Shown here piece after piece: positions 34,622 to 43,623 of a stretch of 64,000 bases of DNA. Under the pieces are notes generated by a model. It made no database searches. It was not told where the DNA came from and saw only the letters and a list, made by a program, of their open reading frames with translations. The position numbers and the translations under genes are program-made. Source of the DNA: Streptomyces sp. B1I3 (GTDB lineage Bacteria; Actinomycetota; Actinomycetes; Streptomycetales; Streptomycetaceae); contig NZ_JAUSYD010000001.1 in NCBI RefSeq assembly GCF_030816615.1, positions 7,090,501 to 7,154,500 on the forward strand, in the 5' to 3' direction. Every line of letters starts with the position of its first letter. The stretch's first letter is position 1.

Positions 34622-35627
34622 TCATGAGGCCGGTGCGTCGCCGGCCGCCGCGGCGTAGCGACGCGCCAGACGGGCGAAGGCGTTCCTGAGTTCCGCGGGC
34701 CCGACGACCTCGATGCCGGCGTCGAACCTGCCGACGGCGGCGGCCAGTCCGGGCCACGACCAGGCACCCAGGACGAGACGACAGCGGTCCGGGCCGAGTT
34801 CCTCGACGACTCCGTCGCGGAGGTAGCCGGACACGAGGGTGGCGGGCAGGTCCAGGATGACCTCGCCACGGCACGGCCAGTCGGCGGAACCGTCGGAACC
34901 CCGGAACCTGCCCGCGACGAAGGAAGCCACGTCACCTCCGGGCCGGCGCGCGGGGTGAACCGGGGCCCTGCGGGGGTGCGCGGGGTGATCCGGTCGACGC
35001 GGAAGGTGCGCCGGTCCTCGCGGTCGAGGTCCCGGGCGACGAGGTACCAGCGTCCGTCCCAGGTGACGAGGTGGTGCGGCTGGACACGGCGCGGCGGCGC
35101 CGGGGTGAGAGACCGGTGCCGACGGGTGCCTCCCGGGATGCGGAGGAGTAGTCGAAGCGCAGCACCTCGCACGCGTGGACGGCGGTGCCGATCGCCAGGA
35201 GCACGCCACTGTCGGCCTGCGGGCCCGGCCGGTTCGAGGGCCGCTCGACGGCGGTGACCCGGAGGGTGTCGATCCGGTGGCGCAGTCGGGCGGGCATGAC
35301 CTGCCGAACGGTGTGCAGGGCGCGTGCCGCGGCCTCCTCGATGCCCACACCGGTGGTGGTGGCGATCTGGAGGGCGACGGCGAGGGCGACGGCCTGCTCG
35401 TCGTCGAAGAGCAGCGGGGGCAGCTCCGGGCCGGCTTCGAGCCGGTATCCGCCGTCGGGGCCCTTGGCCGCCACGACGGGGTAGCCGAGTTCGCGCAGGC
35501 GTCCGACGTCGCGGCGCACGGTGCGACGGCTGACGCCCAGCCGCTCGGCGAGCAGCGGTCCCGGCCGGTCCCGACGCGCCTGGAGCAACGAGAGCACGCG
35601 GAGCAGCCGCGCCGAAGTCTTCCGCAT
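34622..35627 (-). pseudogene. WYL-domain transcriptional regulator broken by two frameshifts
   Basis: An HTH-WYL regulator whose parts lie in three frames. Frame one starts at the ATG 35625-35627 and gives the HTH (MRKTSARLLRVLSLLQARRD; LGVSRRTVRRDVGRLRELGY) and the first part of the WYL region. Near 35090-35105 the frame changes and continues VQPHHLVTWDGRWYLVARDL and RRTFRVDRITPRTPAG. Near 34940 it changes again to GGDVASFVAGRF and runs to a normal C-terminus (RNAFARLARRYAAAAGDAPA). Both shifts fall in C/G runs, so sequencing error is possible. All parts expected of a complete 330-residue regulator are present. Confidence 0.8.
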
Positions 35628-35873
35628 GACCTCCATGGTGCCCCGGGAAGCGGCCACATCCTGTCCGCTTCCCCTGCGACCGTTGTCTTCGAACAGGGCC
35701 GGGAACGCCACGCCCGAACCGGCCCGGCCCCCGTACGGGCCGTTGTGCGGAGGACCTCAGGGACGACCCCCAGAGGCAAGGAGCAGATCAGTGGACGTCG
35801 TCGGCGGGCACCAGGCGTCCTGACGCCGGAGCCCGGGCGGCCGGCAGGGCTGCCCCGGCGGCAGGCAGGAGGT

Positions 35874-36761
35874 TCACCGCGGCGCGAACGCCTCGACCTC
35901 CAGGATGCGCGAGTAGTCGCCACTGTTCGACGCGTGCACGACCACTCTGACCGCGTCGGCCGTGACCGGATCGAAGGTGGCCACCACCCGTTCGAGCGTG
36001 TTGCCGCGGTAGGAGCCCACGCCCAGCCAGTCGCCGCCGCTCCTCACCTGGACATCGAAGTCCTTGATGCCCTGGAGCGCCGCCGGCCGGGCCGGGGTCC
36101 CGTAGGTGACGACCTCGATCCGCCCGAGCTCGACCGGCTCGGGCCAGGTGACCGCCAGCCAGTCGGGGAAGGCACCCTTGTCGGCGTCGTTCCACCCGTT
36201 CCCGGCCGACCAGTTGCGGTAGTCGCTGTCACCGTCGACCGCCCCACAGGTACGGAAGTTGCCGTGCGTGGACGAGGCGATCACCAACTGCCCGAAGGCC
36301 AGGTCGGTCCCGGGCCCGGGCTCGGGGACGGCCTCGACCGTGAGGGGCACGACGACGCGCTGTCTGCCACTGGCCACCGTCAGGTCGTACGTTCCCGGCG
36401 CCGTGCCGGGCGGTACCCGGACGCCTACGGAGCGGGTCACGGCCTGGTCCGGGTCGGTGGCCGGCAGGTAGGTGGAGAAGATGTTGTCGGTCAGGGCGAT
36501 CGGCGCGTCGGAGGAGAGTGTGGCATCGGCGAAGACGGGTTCCTTCCCGGTGTTGGCCATGCTGACGGCGAGCGTGGTGGGCCTGCAGGGGAGTTCGTCG
36601 GCGGTCAGGCTCCGCGGTGTCGCCGAGAGGACGACTCCGGGGCCCGGGACCTTGGCGAGGGGCCGGGCCGTGACGGCACGTGCCTCGTCCGACGGGGCAC
36701 CCGTGGCGACGGTGGCGGCGGCGATGCCCGCGACGACGGTGGTGGTGAGGATCTTCTTCAC
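35874..36761 (-). CDS. Secreted protein with F5/8-type C (discoidin-like) domain
   Basis: The 295-residue product has an N-terminal signal sequence (KKILTTTVVAGIAAATVATG), an Ig-like beta domain (about 45-150) and a C-terminal galactose-binding/discoidin domain (about 155-293: HGNFRTCGAVDGDSDYRNWS; PVELGRIEVVTYG). Such domains bind carbohydrates or cell surfaces and have no catalytic role themselves. The GTG (36759-36761) has GGAG upstream and lies 10 bases after the phoD stop, so it is cotranscribed with the phosphatase. Confidence 0.8.
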   Translation of the reverse strand: MKKILTTTVVAGIAAATVATGAPSDEARAVTARPLAKVPGPGVVLSATPRSLTADELPCRPTTLAVSMANTGKEPVFADATLSSDAPIALTDNIFSTYLPATDPDQAVTRSVGVRVPPGTAPGTYDLTVASGRQRVVVPLTVEAVPEPGPGTDLAFGQLVIASSTHGNFRTCGAVDGDSDYRNWSAGNGWNDADKGAFPDWLAVTWPEPVELGRIEVVTYGTPARPAALQGIKDFDVQVRSGGDWLGVGSYRGNTLERVVATFDPVTADAVRVVVHASNSGDYSRILEVEAFAPR

Positions 36762-36771
36762 GCTGGGCTCC

Positions 36772-38367
36772 TCAAGCCTGCTGAACGGCGGCGACGCCGT
36801 TCTCGACGGCGTACACGGCCCGGCTGCTGACGGTGCCGTCCGGGACGGTGACCTTGTCGCACACACGGAAGTCGGACAGCCACAGGTCCGGAGTGATCTC
36901 GCAACTGACGTAACCCCGCTGGAAGTTGCCGAACTTCATGTGGGGATTCTCGTCGAGGAGCACCTGGCCCCCGGCGTCGAGGTCCTGCCCGTCCAGCCCC
37001 GACGTGATCGACGTCCCGACGAACTCGGTGGCCACCACTCGGGAGTCCGGGTCGTGGAAGTCGAGGGCGAGGTCGCTGACGACGCTGCGGTGCAGGTCGC
37101 CGGCGAGGCTGACGACGTTGCGGATCCCGCGCTCGGCGATGCCGCCGAGCAGACGGTCGCGGGAGGCGCTGTAACCGTCCCAGGTGTCCATGGGCACGGC
37201 CACGGAAGGCCCCGACACGGTGTCGAGCAGGGTGACGGCGGTCTGGTGGCCCAGGATGTTCCAGCGGGCCGAGGACGCGGAGAGCCCGTCGAGGAGCCAC
37301 CGCTCCTGAGGGCGACCCAGCAGCGAGCGCGCCGGGTCCGCGGTCGCCTCGTTCGGCGCCTTCGTCCCGTCACCGTTGGCCTGGTCGTCACGGTACTGGC
37401 GGGTGTCGAGCATCGAGAACTCGGCGAGTCGCCCGTACCCCAGCCGGCGGTGGAGCTGCATGTCGGGGCCCTGCGGGAGCTGGGGCGCACGCAGCGGCAT
37501 GTGCTCCCAGTACGCGCGGAAGGCGTTGGCCCTGCGTACCAGGAACTCGGCCGACGGGGTGCTCCCCGCACTGGGACCCGCCCAGTTGTCGACGACCTCG
37601 TGGTCGTCGAAGACCACGATCCAGGGCGCGGACGCGTGGGCGGCCTGCAGGTCCGGATCGAGCTTGTAGTAGGCGTAGCGCCGACGGTAGTCGTCCAGCG
37701 TGACCGACTGGCGGGTGTGGTGCTCGTCGCCGTCGCCCGGGCGGATGCCCCGGTCGACGCCGAACTCGTAGATGTAGTCGCCGAGGAAGAGCACGACATC
37801 GTGCCGGCGTGAGGCGAGGTCCCGGTGAGCGGTGTACCAGCCCTCCCAGATCGCCTGGCACGAGGCGAACGCCAGCGACATCCGGGGCACGAGCTGCTCG
37901 GGGGACGGCGCCGTCTTGGTCCTCCCCACCGGACTGATGAAGCCTCCGCTGCGGAACCTGAAGAAGTACTCGTGCCACGGCCGCAGGCCGCGGACGTCGA
38001 CGTGGGCGGTGTGGCTGAACTCGGGGCCGACATGGGTCGTACCGCGCCTGACGATTCTGCCGAACCGCTGGTCGGTGGCCACTTCCCACTGAACCGGATA
38101 CGTCCGCCGGTCCATGCCCCCGAACGGGGCGAGGGGGTCGGGCGCCAGACGGGTCCACAGGACGACACCGTCGGGCAGCGGGTCACCGGAGGCGACGCCG
38201 AGGGTGAACGGATCGTTCTTGGGATGTGCGGTGACGGCGGCGGAAGCCGAACCGGTTCCGGGCAGGGTCGCGGAGAGGGCGAGGGCGGCGGCAGCGCCGG
38301 TGACGGTCATGAACCGTCGGCGTGTGGCTGCCGTGAACGCTGAGGGCGGAGCGGGTCTGGAAGTCAC
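36772..38367 (-). CDS. phoD: Tat-exported alkaline phosphatase D
   Basis: A secreted phosphodiesterase/phosphomonoesterase that frees phosphate outside the cell. The 531-residue protein has a Tat signal (TRRRFMTVTG followed by a hydrophobic helix), an N-terminal Fn3-like domain (LGVASGDPLPDGVVLWTRLA) and a PhoD metallophosphatase domain. Metal-site motifs LFLGDYIYEFG, FDDHEVVDNW and SLAGDLHRSVVSD are intact. The start is a GTG at 38365-38367, giving the Tat motif near residue 15. A single PHO-box-like unit GTTCATCGCGC lies just upstream (38385-38395, minus strand), weak support for PhoP control. Confidence 0.93.
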   Translation of the reverse strand: MTSRPAPPSAFTAATRRRFMTVTGAAAALALSATLPGTGSASAAVTAHPKNDPFTLGVASGDPLPDGVVLWTRLAPDPLAPFGGMDRRTYPVQWEVATDQRFGRIVRRGTTHVGPEFSHTAHVDVRGLRPWHEYFFRFRSGGFISPVGRTKTAPSPEQLVPRMSLAFASCQAIWEGWYTAHRDLASRRHDVVLFLGDYIYEFGVDRGIRPGDGDEHHTRQSVTLDDYRRRYAYYKLDPDLQAAHASAPWIVVFDDHEVVDNWAGPSAGSTPSAEFLVRRANAFRAYWEHMPLRAPQLPQGPDMQLHRRLGYGRLAEFSMLDTRQYRDDQANGDGTKAPNEATADPARSLLGRPQERWLLDGLSASSARWNILGHQTAVTLLDTVSGPSVAVPMDTWDGYSASRDRLLGGIAERGIRNVVSLAGDLHRSVVSDLALDFHDPDSRVVATEFVGTSITSGLDGQDLDAGGQVLLDENPHMKFGNFQRGYVSCEITPDLWLSDFRVCDKVTVPDGTVSSRAVYAVENGVAAVQQA

Positions 38368-38796
38368 CCGCACAGGAAACCGGAGCGCGATGAACGAGGA
38401 GCGTCCCTCAACAATCCGAGGAAGGACGGCCGGAGGGCGGGCGGCTGGACATGGCCGGGCTCGCACCGGTCGGCGTCTTCGTCCGCGGACGCCGGATCTC
38501 CCTCGCCCACGTGCCGGAGCCCGGGCCCGGCACGTGGGCATGGAAACGCCCGCCCGCCCGGCCGGAAACGGCAAGCACGGAGACGCCCGCCCGCCCGGCC
38601 GGGACGGCAGCCGGCGGTCCCACGCGCGCACGCCCCACTTCCGCCGTCCTCGCAGGACGCGGACTCCGGTGGACCGTCGGCCGGCTGGACGCCCGGAGCC
38701 GGCAGTCGTCGCTGCCGGACACACCGTCTGCCGGGCCGCCAGCGGCGCCCGGCAGACGGTCACGCCTCACGCCCGGCCCGCCGCAGCGGAGCCGGG
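38368..38796. other. Intergenic region between phoD and symporter gene
   Basis: No supported gene. It holds the phoD promoter region, a hairpin (38508-38536) and a 20-base direct repeat ACGCCCGCCCGCCCGGCCGG at 38545 and 38583. Confidence 0.5.
38508..38536. terminator. Hairpin, possible terminator of the symporter gene
   Basis: CACGTGCCGG (38508-38517) and CCGGCACGTG (38527-38536) with a GC-rich loop. It lies 260 bases after the symporter stop, rather far, so the role is uncertain. Confidence 0.4.
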
Positions 38797-39816
38797 TCAG
38801 GCTTCTTCGGGTGTGGCCGGGACCGGTGCCGGACGGGCGGTCGCGGCTGCCGGCCGGCTGCGCCGGGACCGGTGGGACATCCAGGCGGCGACCAGGGAGC
38901 CCGAGATGTTGTGCCATACGGAGAACACGGCGGCGGGCAGGGCGGCCAGCGGACTGAAGTGGGCGGTTGCCAGTGAGGCGGCGAGCCCCGAGTTCTGCAT
39001 GCCGACCTCGAAAGCCATGGCGCGGCTGGCCGGTTGGCCGAGGCCGCTGATCTTGCCCGCGCCGTAGCCGAGAGCGAGCCCGAAGCCGTTGTGCAGCACG
39101 ACGGCGACCAGCACGCTGAGTGCCGCCGACTTGATCGTACCGGCGCTGCCCGCCACGACGGCGCAGACGATCGCGGCGACGGCCAGCGACGAGAGCCAGG
39201 GCATCACACCCAGCACCCGGTCGACGAGCCCGCCCGCGACCAGCCGCACCACCAGGCCGCCGATCACCGGAAGCAGCACGGTCTTGAGGATGTCCGCCAT
39301 CATCGAACCGGCGTCCACCGGCAGGTACTCGCCGGCCAGCAGGAGGGTGAGCGGCGGGGTCACCAGGGGAGCGAGCACGGTGGAGACGGTGGCGACGGAG
39401 ACCGACAACGCGACGTCGCCGCGAGCCAGGAAAGTCACCACGTTCGACGCCGTACCGCTCGGCGCACAGCCGACGAGGATCAGCCCGGCCGCCAGCTGCG
39501 GCGGCAACCCGAGCGCATGGGCGATGATCCAGCCGAGCCCCGGCATGATCACGTAGTGCGCGACCAGACCGATCGCGACGGCCCACGGCCGCTTCGCGAC
39601 GCCTTTGAAGTCCAGGGGGGTCATCGTCAGCCCCATGCAGAACATGACGATTCCCAGGAGGTACGGCACCGAGTCCGCCCAGCCCGCGAACGTTCCGGGC
39701 GTGGCGAGACCGGCCGCACCCGCCAGGAGCACGAGGACGGGAAACACGGTGACGGCGCGCCTGGCTGCTCTGTCATCGGAAGTCGGCTGATCAGGGACTA
39801 TCTGTTCGGATTGCAC
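38797..39816 (-). CDS. Bile acid:sodium symporter (BASS) family transporter
   Basis: A 339-residue membrane protein with about ten hydrophobic segments. The BASS features are visible: MFCMGLTMTPLDF in the second helix region, VGCAPSGTASNVVTFLARGD at the sodium site, and FEVGMQNSGLAASLA in the second half. Bacterial relatives carry organic anions, pantoate or sulfate esters with sodium, and the substrate here is unknown. The GTG at 39814-39816 (QSEQIVPDQPTSDD) puts the first helix about 30 residues in. An ATG at 39867 is an alternative. The C-terminal tail is Arg/Ala/Pro rich. Confidence 0.88.
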   Translation of the reverse strand: MQSEQIVPDQPTSDDRAARRAVTVFPVLVLLAGAAGLATPGTFAGWADSVPYLLGIVMFCMGLTMTPLDFKGVAKRPWAVAIGLVAHYVIMPGLGWIIAHALGLPPQLAAGLILVGCAPSGTASNVVTFLARGDVALSVSVATVSTVLAPLVTPPLTLLLAGEYLPVDAGSMMADILKTVLLPVIGGLVVRLVAGGLVDRVLGVMPWLSSLAVAAIVCAVVAGSAGTIKSAALSVLVAVVLHNGFGLALGYGAGKISGLGQPASRAMAFEVGMQNSGLAASLATAHFSPLAALPAAVFSVWHNISGSLVAAWMSHRSRRSRPAAATARPAPVPATPEEA

Positions 39817-40146
39817 AGGCGCGATGAGACGCCGAGGGCCCTGCCCGTCGCAAACCCGTCTCGGCATGTGGTCGTTGTGTCCACGATGTGTACGATTTGG
39901 CAGGCGTCGCACACCGCTTGGCCACCGTGTCCCCTCGCCCGACCTCAGTCCGGCCGCAGACCTGGCCACCGCGCTGAGCGGCCGGCCGACGCGCCGCCCC
40001 GCTCTCGCCGGCGCACGGGGCCCGCTTGCGCGACGAGGGCCTCGAACGCCCGGGGGTGGCGAGGGATCAGCTCGACGTGACCGCCGCGTCGGCTCGCTCG
40101 TCGGCGCAGGCGAAAGCCCGCACACGCACCGGCACGTGAGCGCCTG

Positions 40147-40695
40147 TCAGAGCTGGAACTCCGCGGGGGACAGGTTCAGCGCCACGCACGCCTCCCGGAT
40201 GACCATGTGCTCGGCCTGGGAGAAGTCGCCGTCGGCACCGGCGACGACGATACCGGTCTGGATCACGGCACGCGCCTCCGTCGGCTTCTTGACGGTCTTG
40301 GCGATGTCCTGCATCGCCTCGGCCTTCCCTTGCGGGAAGTTGTGCGTGAGGGCGTCCACGTGCTTGTTGAAGCGCTGGCGCAACTGCTCGGGCGGGAAGT
40401 TCTGCAGTACGTCGTTGCCGAGGATCATCGACTCCACGTGCTGCCGCTCGGCGGGGTCCACGTGCCCGTCGGCGGCCGCCACCAGCGCACACATCGCCAT
40501 ACTCGCGTCCCGGTACGCCCCGCTCTTGAGCTCGGTCTTGAGGGAGCCGAGCTGTGTCTTGAGCATGCTGACCAGTTGGGCGCGCGAGCCGCCGCCGGAT
40601 CCCGTGCCTCCACTGCGCCCTCCGGTCCGGCCGCTTGCGCCCTGGGACTGCTGCAGAGTCCTGGCCTGGTCCTTGAGCCGGTCCCACACTGCCAT
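40147..40695 (-). CDS. TerB family tellurite-resistance-like protein
   Basis: A 182-residue soluble protein. After a Ser/Gly-rich segment (residues 18-37) comes a TerB domain made of helices. The metal-binding acidic pattern is seen twice: ALVAAADGHVDPAERQHVES and IVVAGADGDFSQAEHMVIRE. The typical role of TerB is in a calcium-linked, membrane-associated stress complex with TerC/TerD-type proteins. No other ter genes are nearby. It faces the phosphatase gene across 207 bases. Confidence 0.88.
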   Translation of the reverse strand: MAVWDRLKDQARTLQQSQGASGRTGGRSGGTGSGGGSRAQLVSMLKTQLGSLKTELKSGAYRDASMAMCALVAAADGHVDPAERQHVESMILGNDVLQNFPPEQLRQRFNKHVDALTHNFPQGKAEAMQDIAKTVKKPTEARAVIQTGIVVAGADGDFSQAEHMVIREACVALNLSPAEFQL

Positions 40696-40902
40696 GTGAC
40701 GTCACCTCGGTATTGATCTGGTACATCGGTCGCGAGTTCGCGCGTGTGCACTGATCCAACGGCCGGAGCTGGGTAAAGGTTCCGCAAAGCCGAATGTCCG
40801 CTCCCGCGCACCTCACCCGGACGGCGGGCACCGTCCCTCGCCCGGCCGGGACACGCGAGGGCGGCACGGCCCCACGGCGGCCGCGTGCAGCAGACTGCGT
40901 GC

Positions 40903-43557
40903 ATGGGCGATCAACATCCGCCGGGGCCTGCGCCGCGCCGGTTCCCGCCGCGGCCGGAGAGCGTGGCGTCGGCCCGGCGCTTCGTGCGCGCGGCTCTGCG
41001 CGGGACCGAGCCGGACGTGGTGGACACCGCACAGCTCCTGGCCGGCGAGCTCGTGACCAATGCGGTGCTGCACGCACGCACGGAGGTCGAGGTGGACGCC
41101 CGGCACGTCCACGGCGTGGTCCAGGTGCGGGTCACCGACCGGCAGCCGCGCCGCTCGCCGGTCCCGCTGGAGGACCCGTCCTACTCCTGGACGGGATGGG
41201 GGCTGGTTCTCGTCGAACGGCTGGCCTCGCGCTACGGGGTCGACGCAGGCCGTGACCACAAGACGGTGTGGTTCGACCTGCGCACCGGCGGGGGGCCACC
41301 ACCACCGCCATCCGGCTGGGGAGCTCCGGCGTGCTCCGGTGTCACCGTGACGCTGGTCGACTTCCCGAGGGCGCTGTACGCGGCGTGCCGGCGGCGCCGG
41401 AACGCGCTGCTGCGCGAACTGGTGCTCGCCGTGCCCGCCGCCGGCCGGCTCGGGGTACGGCCGGAGGACCTGGTCACCGCCCATGACACGAGCAACGTCA
41501 TCACCGCCTGCGTGGCGGCCGCGCTGGACAGGCAGCCGTCGCCCGCGGACATCCGTTCCCTGTCCCCGTCGGTGTCCATCTCGGTGCCGGCGGACGCCGC
41601 ACCGGCGGTGCTCACCCTGCGCCGTGTGCTCGGACTGGCCGAGGAAGCGGCCAGGGAGGAGCGCCTCCTCGCCCGGCCGACCCTCCCCCAGGCGTGCGCC
41701 TTCCGGGGATGGCTGTTCGACCAGATCGTCGGCCAGCTCGCCGGCGCGCATCCCACCGCGTGGACCGTCGTCCCGCGCGACCCGAGCGCGAGCCTCTCCG
41801 GGCTGGTGCCGTGGGAGCCCGGCCACATCCAGGCCAGCCGGGTCCCGGCCGTCGTGGCCGACGAGGAGCACACGATCATCGCGGTCAACGAACCGGCGGC
41901 GGCGATGCTCGGCTGGGAAGCGGACGATCTCCTGGGACGGCGGTTGACCACACTCATCCCGGAACACCTGCGGCAGCGTCACAGGGCGGCGTTCAGCTCC
42001 CTGCTGCTCACCGGCCGCCCCCGGATCCTGGGCCGCTCCGTACCGCTTCCCGCGCTGCACCGCGACGGCCGGCTGGTCCCCATCCGGCTGGTCATCCAGA
42101 CCCAGGAGACGGCCGACGGCCGCACCGTGTTCGTCGCCCAGCTGACCCCCAGGACGGTGGAACCCGCGCTCGCGCCGGCCTCGCCCGGCGGGATCCGGCA
42201 GACACCGGCGCAGAAGCCGGACCGGCCGGAACGGCCACCGGGCCGGCCGGACGCCCCGGTACGGGACACCCGGACGGGCGACCGTGCGGACGGCATGGCG
42301 GCGCTGGAGCGACTTGCCCTCCTGGCGGACACCGGCACCGCGCTCAGCAGCGCCGCGGATCTGCACGAGGGCCTGCGGCGGGTGTGCCGCATCCTGACGC
42401 AGCGGCTGGCCGACTGGTGCGTGGTGGACCTGGTGGACGAGCACGGCCACGTACAGCGGGTCTGCCTGTTCCACCGCCACGCCGGTGAGCTGACCCCCGA
42501 AGCCTACGGCGGCAGGTTCCCGCCGGCGTCGGACACCGCGCGGGGCCCACTGGCCCGGGTGCTCCGGGGGGCGGGCCCGCTGCTCCTCACCGATTTCCCC
42601 TCGCCGGGGCGGGCGGAGAGCCGGGTCGACCTCCATCACCTGGACCTGTTCGAGCGGCTCGGGGCGAGCAGTGCCGTGGTGGCCCCCCTCCGAGCCCGCC
42701 GGGAAGTCTTCGGCGCCCTGACCCTGGTCCGCCTCAGCGGTGAACGGCCGTTCGGCGAAGGGGATCTGCCCTTCGTCGACGACCTGGTCCGCGGCCTCGC
42801 CCTCGGAGTGGACAACGCCCGCCTGTTCCAGGAGACGCGGGCCATCGCCGAACACCTCCAGCGCTCCCTGCTGCCCGCGCTGCCGGACATCCGGCATCTG
42901 CAGCTGGCCGCCCGCTACGCCCCCTCCTCCACCGCCGCGCAGGTCGGCGGCGACTGGTACGACAGCTTCGTCCTCCCCAACAAGGAAGCGGCACTGGTCA
43001 TCGGAGACGTGGCCGGACACGACCTCGACGCGGCCGTCACCATGAGCCAGCTGCGCAGCATGCTGCGCGGGATCGCCATGGACCGCCAAGAACCTCCCGG
43101 AGAGGTCCTGCGCCGCCTGGACAGGGCGAACCACAGCCTGTCCCAGGAGGCCACCGCCACCTGCGTCTACGCCCTCGTGAAGGGCCCCGAACAAGGTCCA
43201 TGGCTGCTGCACCACTCCTCGGCCGGACACCTGCCACCGCTGCTGACCACCGAGGACGGCGGCACCCGCTACCTGGAGGAGGGCGCGGGCCTGCTGCTCG
43301 GCATGGATCCCGAGCTGCCCCGTCCCGCCGCCGAGGACCCCCTCCCGGCCCGCTCCACCCTGCTGCTGTACACCGACGGGCTCATCGAACGCCGCGGCGA
43401 AACCCTCGACCAGGGCATGGACGCGCTGCGCCGGCACACCGCCGAGCTGGCGGGCGAACCCCTCGACGTGTTCTGCGACGAACTGCTCATCAAACTGGGT
43501 GCCGACAGCGCCGACGACATCGCCGTCCTCGCCGTCCGCCCCACGCCCCCGCCCTGA
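40903..43557 (+). CDS. PP2C (SpoIIE-type) phosphatase with HATPase, PAS and GAF domains
   Basis: A multidomain regulator of 884 residues. N-terminal RsbW-like ATPase domain (about 15-135: AQLLAGELVTNAVLHA as N-box), an ANTAR-free helical middle region, a PAS domain (about 315-410), a GAF domain (about 465-625) and a C-terminal SpoIIE/PP2C phosphatase (about 640-880). Metal-site residues are intact in VGGDWYD, IGDVAGHD, LYTDGLIERR and SADDIAVLAV. It should dephosphorylate an anti-sigma-factor antagonist. The ATG at 40903 is chosen. A GC-rich upstream extension is possible but unneeded. Confidence 0.9.
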   Translation: MGDQHPPGPAPRRFPPRPESVASARRFVRAALRGTEPDVVDTAQLLAGELVTNAVLHARTEVEVDARHVHGVVQVRVTDRQPRRSPVPLEDPSYSWTGWGLVLVERLASRYGVDAGRDHKTVWFDLRTGGGPPPPPSGWGAPACSGVTVTLVDFPRALYAACRRRRNALLRELVLAVPAAGRLGVRPEDLVTAHDTSNVITACVAAALDRQPSPADIRSLSPSVSISVPADAAPAVLTLRRVLGLAEEAAREERLLARPTLPQACAFRGWLFDQIVGQLAGAHPTAWTVVPRDPSASLSGLVPWEPGHIQASRVPAVVADEEHTIIAVNEPAAAMLGWEADDLLGRRLTTLIPEHLRQRHRAAFSSLLLTGRPRILGRSVPLPALHRDGRLVPIRLVIQTQETADGRTVFVAQLTPRTVEPALAPASPGGIRQTPAQKPDRPERPPGRPDAPVRDTRTGDRADGMAALERLALLADTGTALSSAADLHEGLRRVCRILTQRLADWCVVDLVDEHGHVQRVCLFHRHAGELTPEAYGGRFPPASDTARGPLARVLRGAGPLLLTDFPSPGRAESRVDLHHLDLFERLGASSAVVAPLRARREVFGALTLVRLSGERPFGEGDLPFVDDLVRGLALGVDNARLFQETRAIAEHLQRSLLPALPDIRHLQLAARYAPSSTAAQVGGDWYDSFVLPNKEAALVIGDVAGHDLDAAVTMSQLRSMLRGIAMDRQEPPGEVLRRLDRANHSLSQEATATCVYALVKGPEQGPWLLHHSSAGHLPPLLTTEDGGTRYLEEGAGLLLGMDPELPRPAAEDPLPARSTLLLYTDGLIERRGETLDQGMDALRRHTAELAGEPLDVFCDELLIKLGADSADDIAVLAVRPTPPP

Positions 43558-43623
43558 CCGGTTGCGGCAGCCGCCGCCGGCGAACACCCGGGTGCCCACG
43601 GACGCCCGGGTGCCCACGGACCG

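Noticed and set aside
35175..36830. A 551-codon plus-strand open frame
   Set aside because: It is antisense to the WYL regulator and the discoidin-domain gene, and its product is low-complexity.
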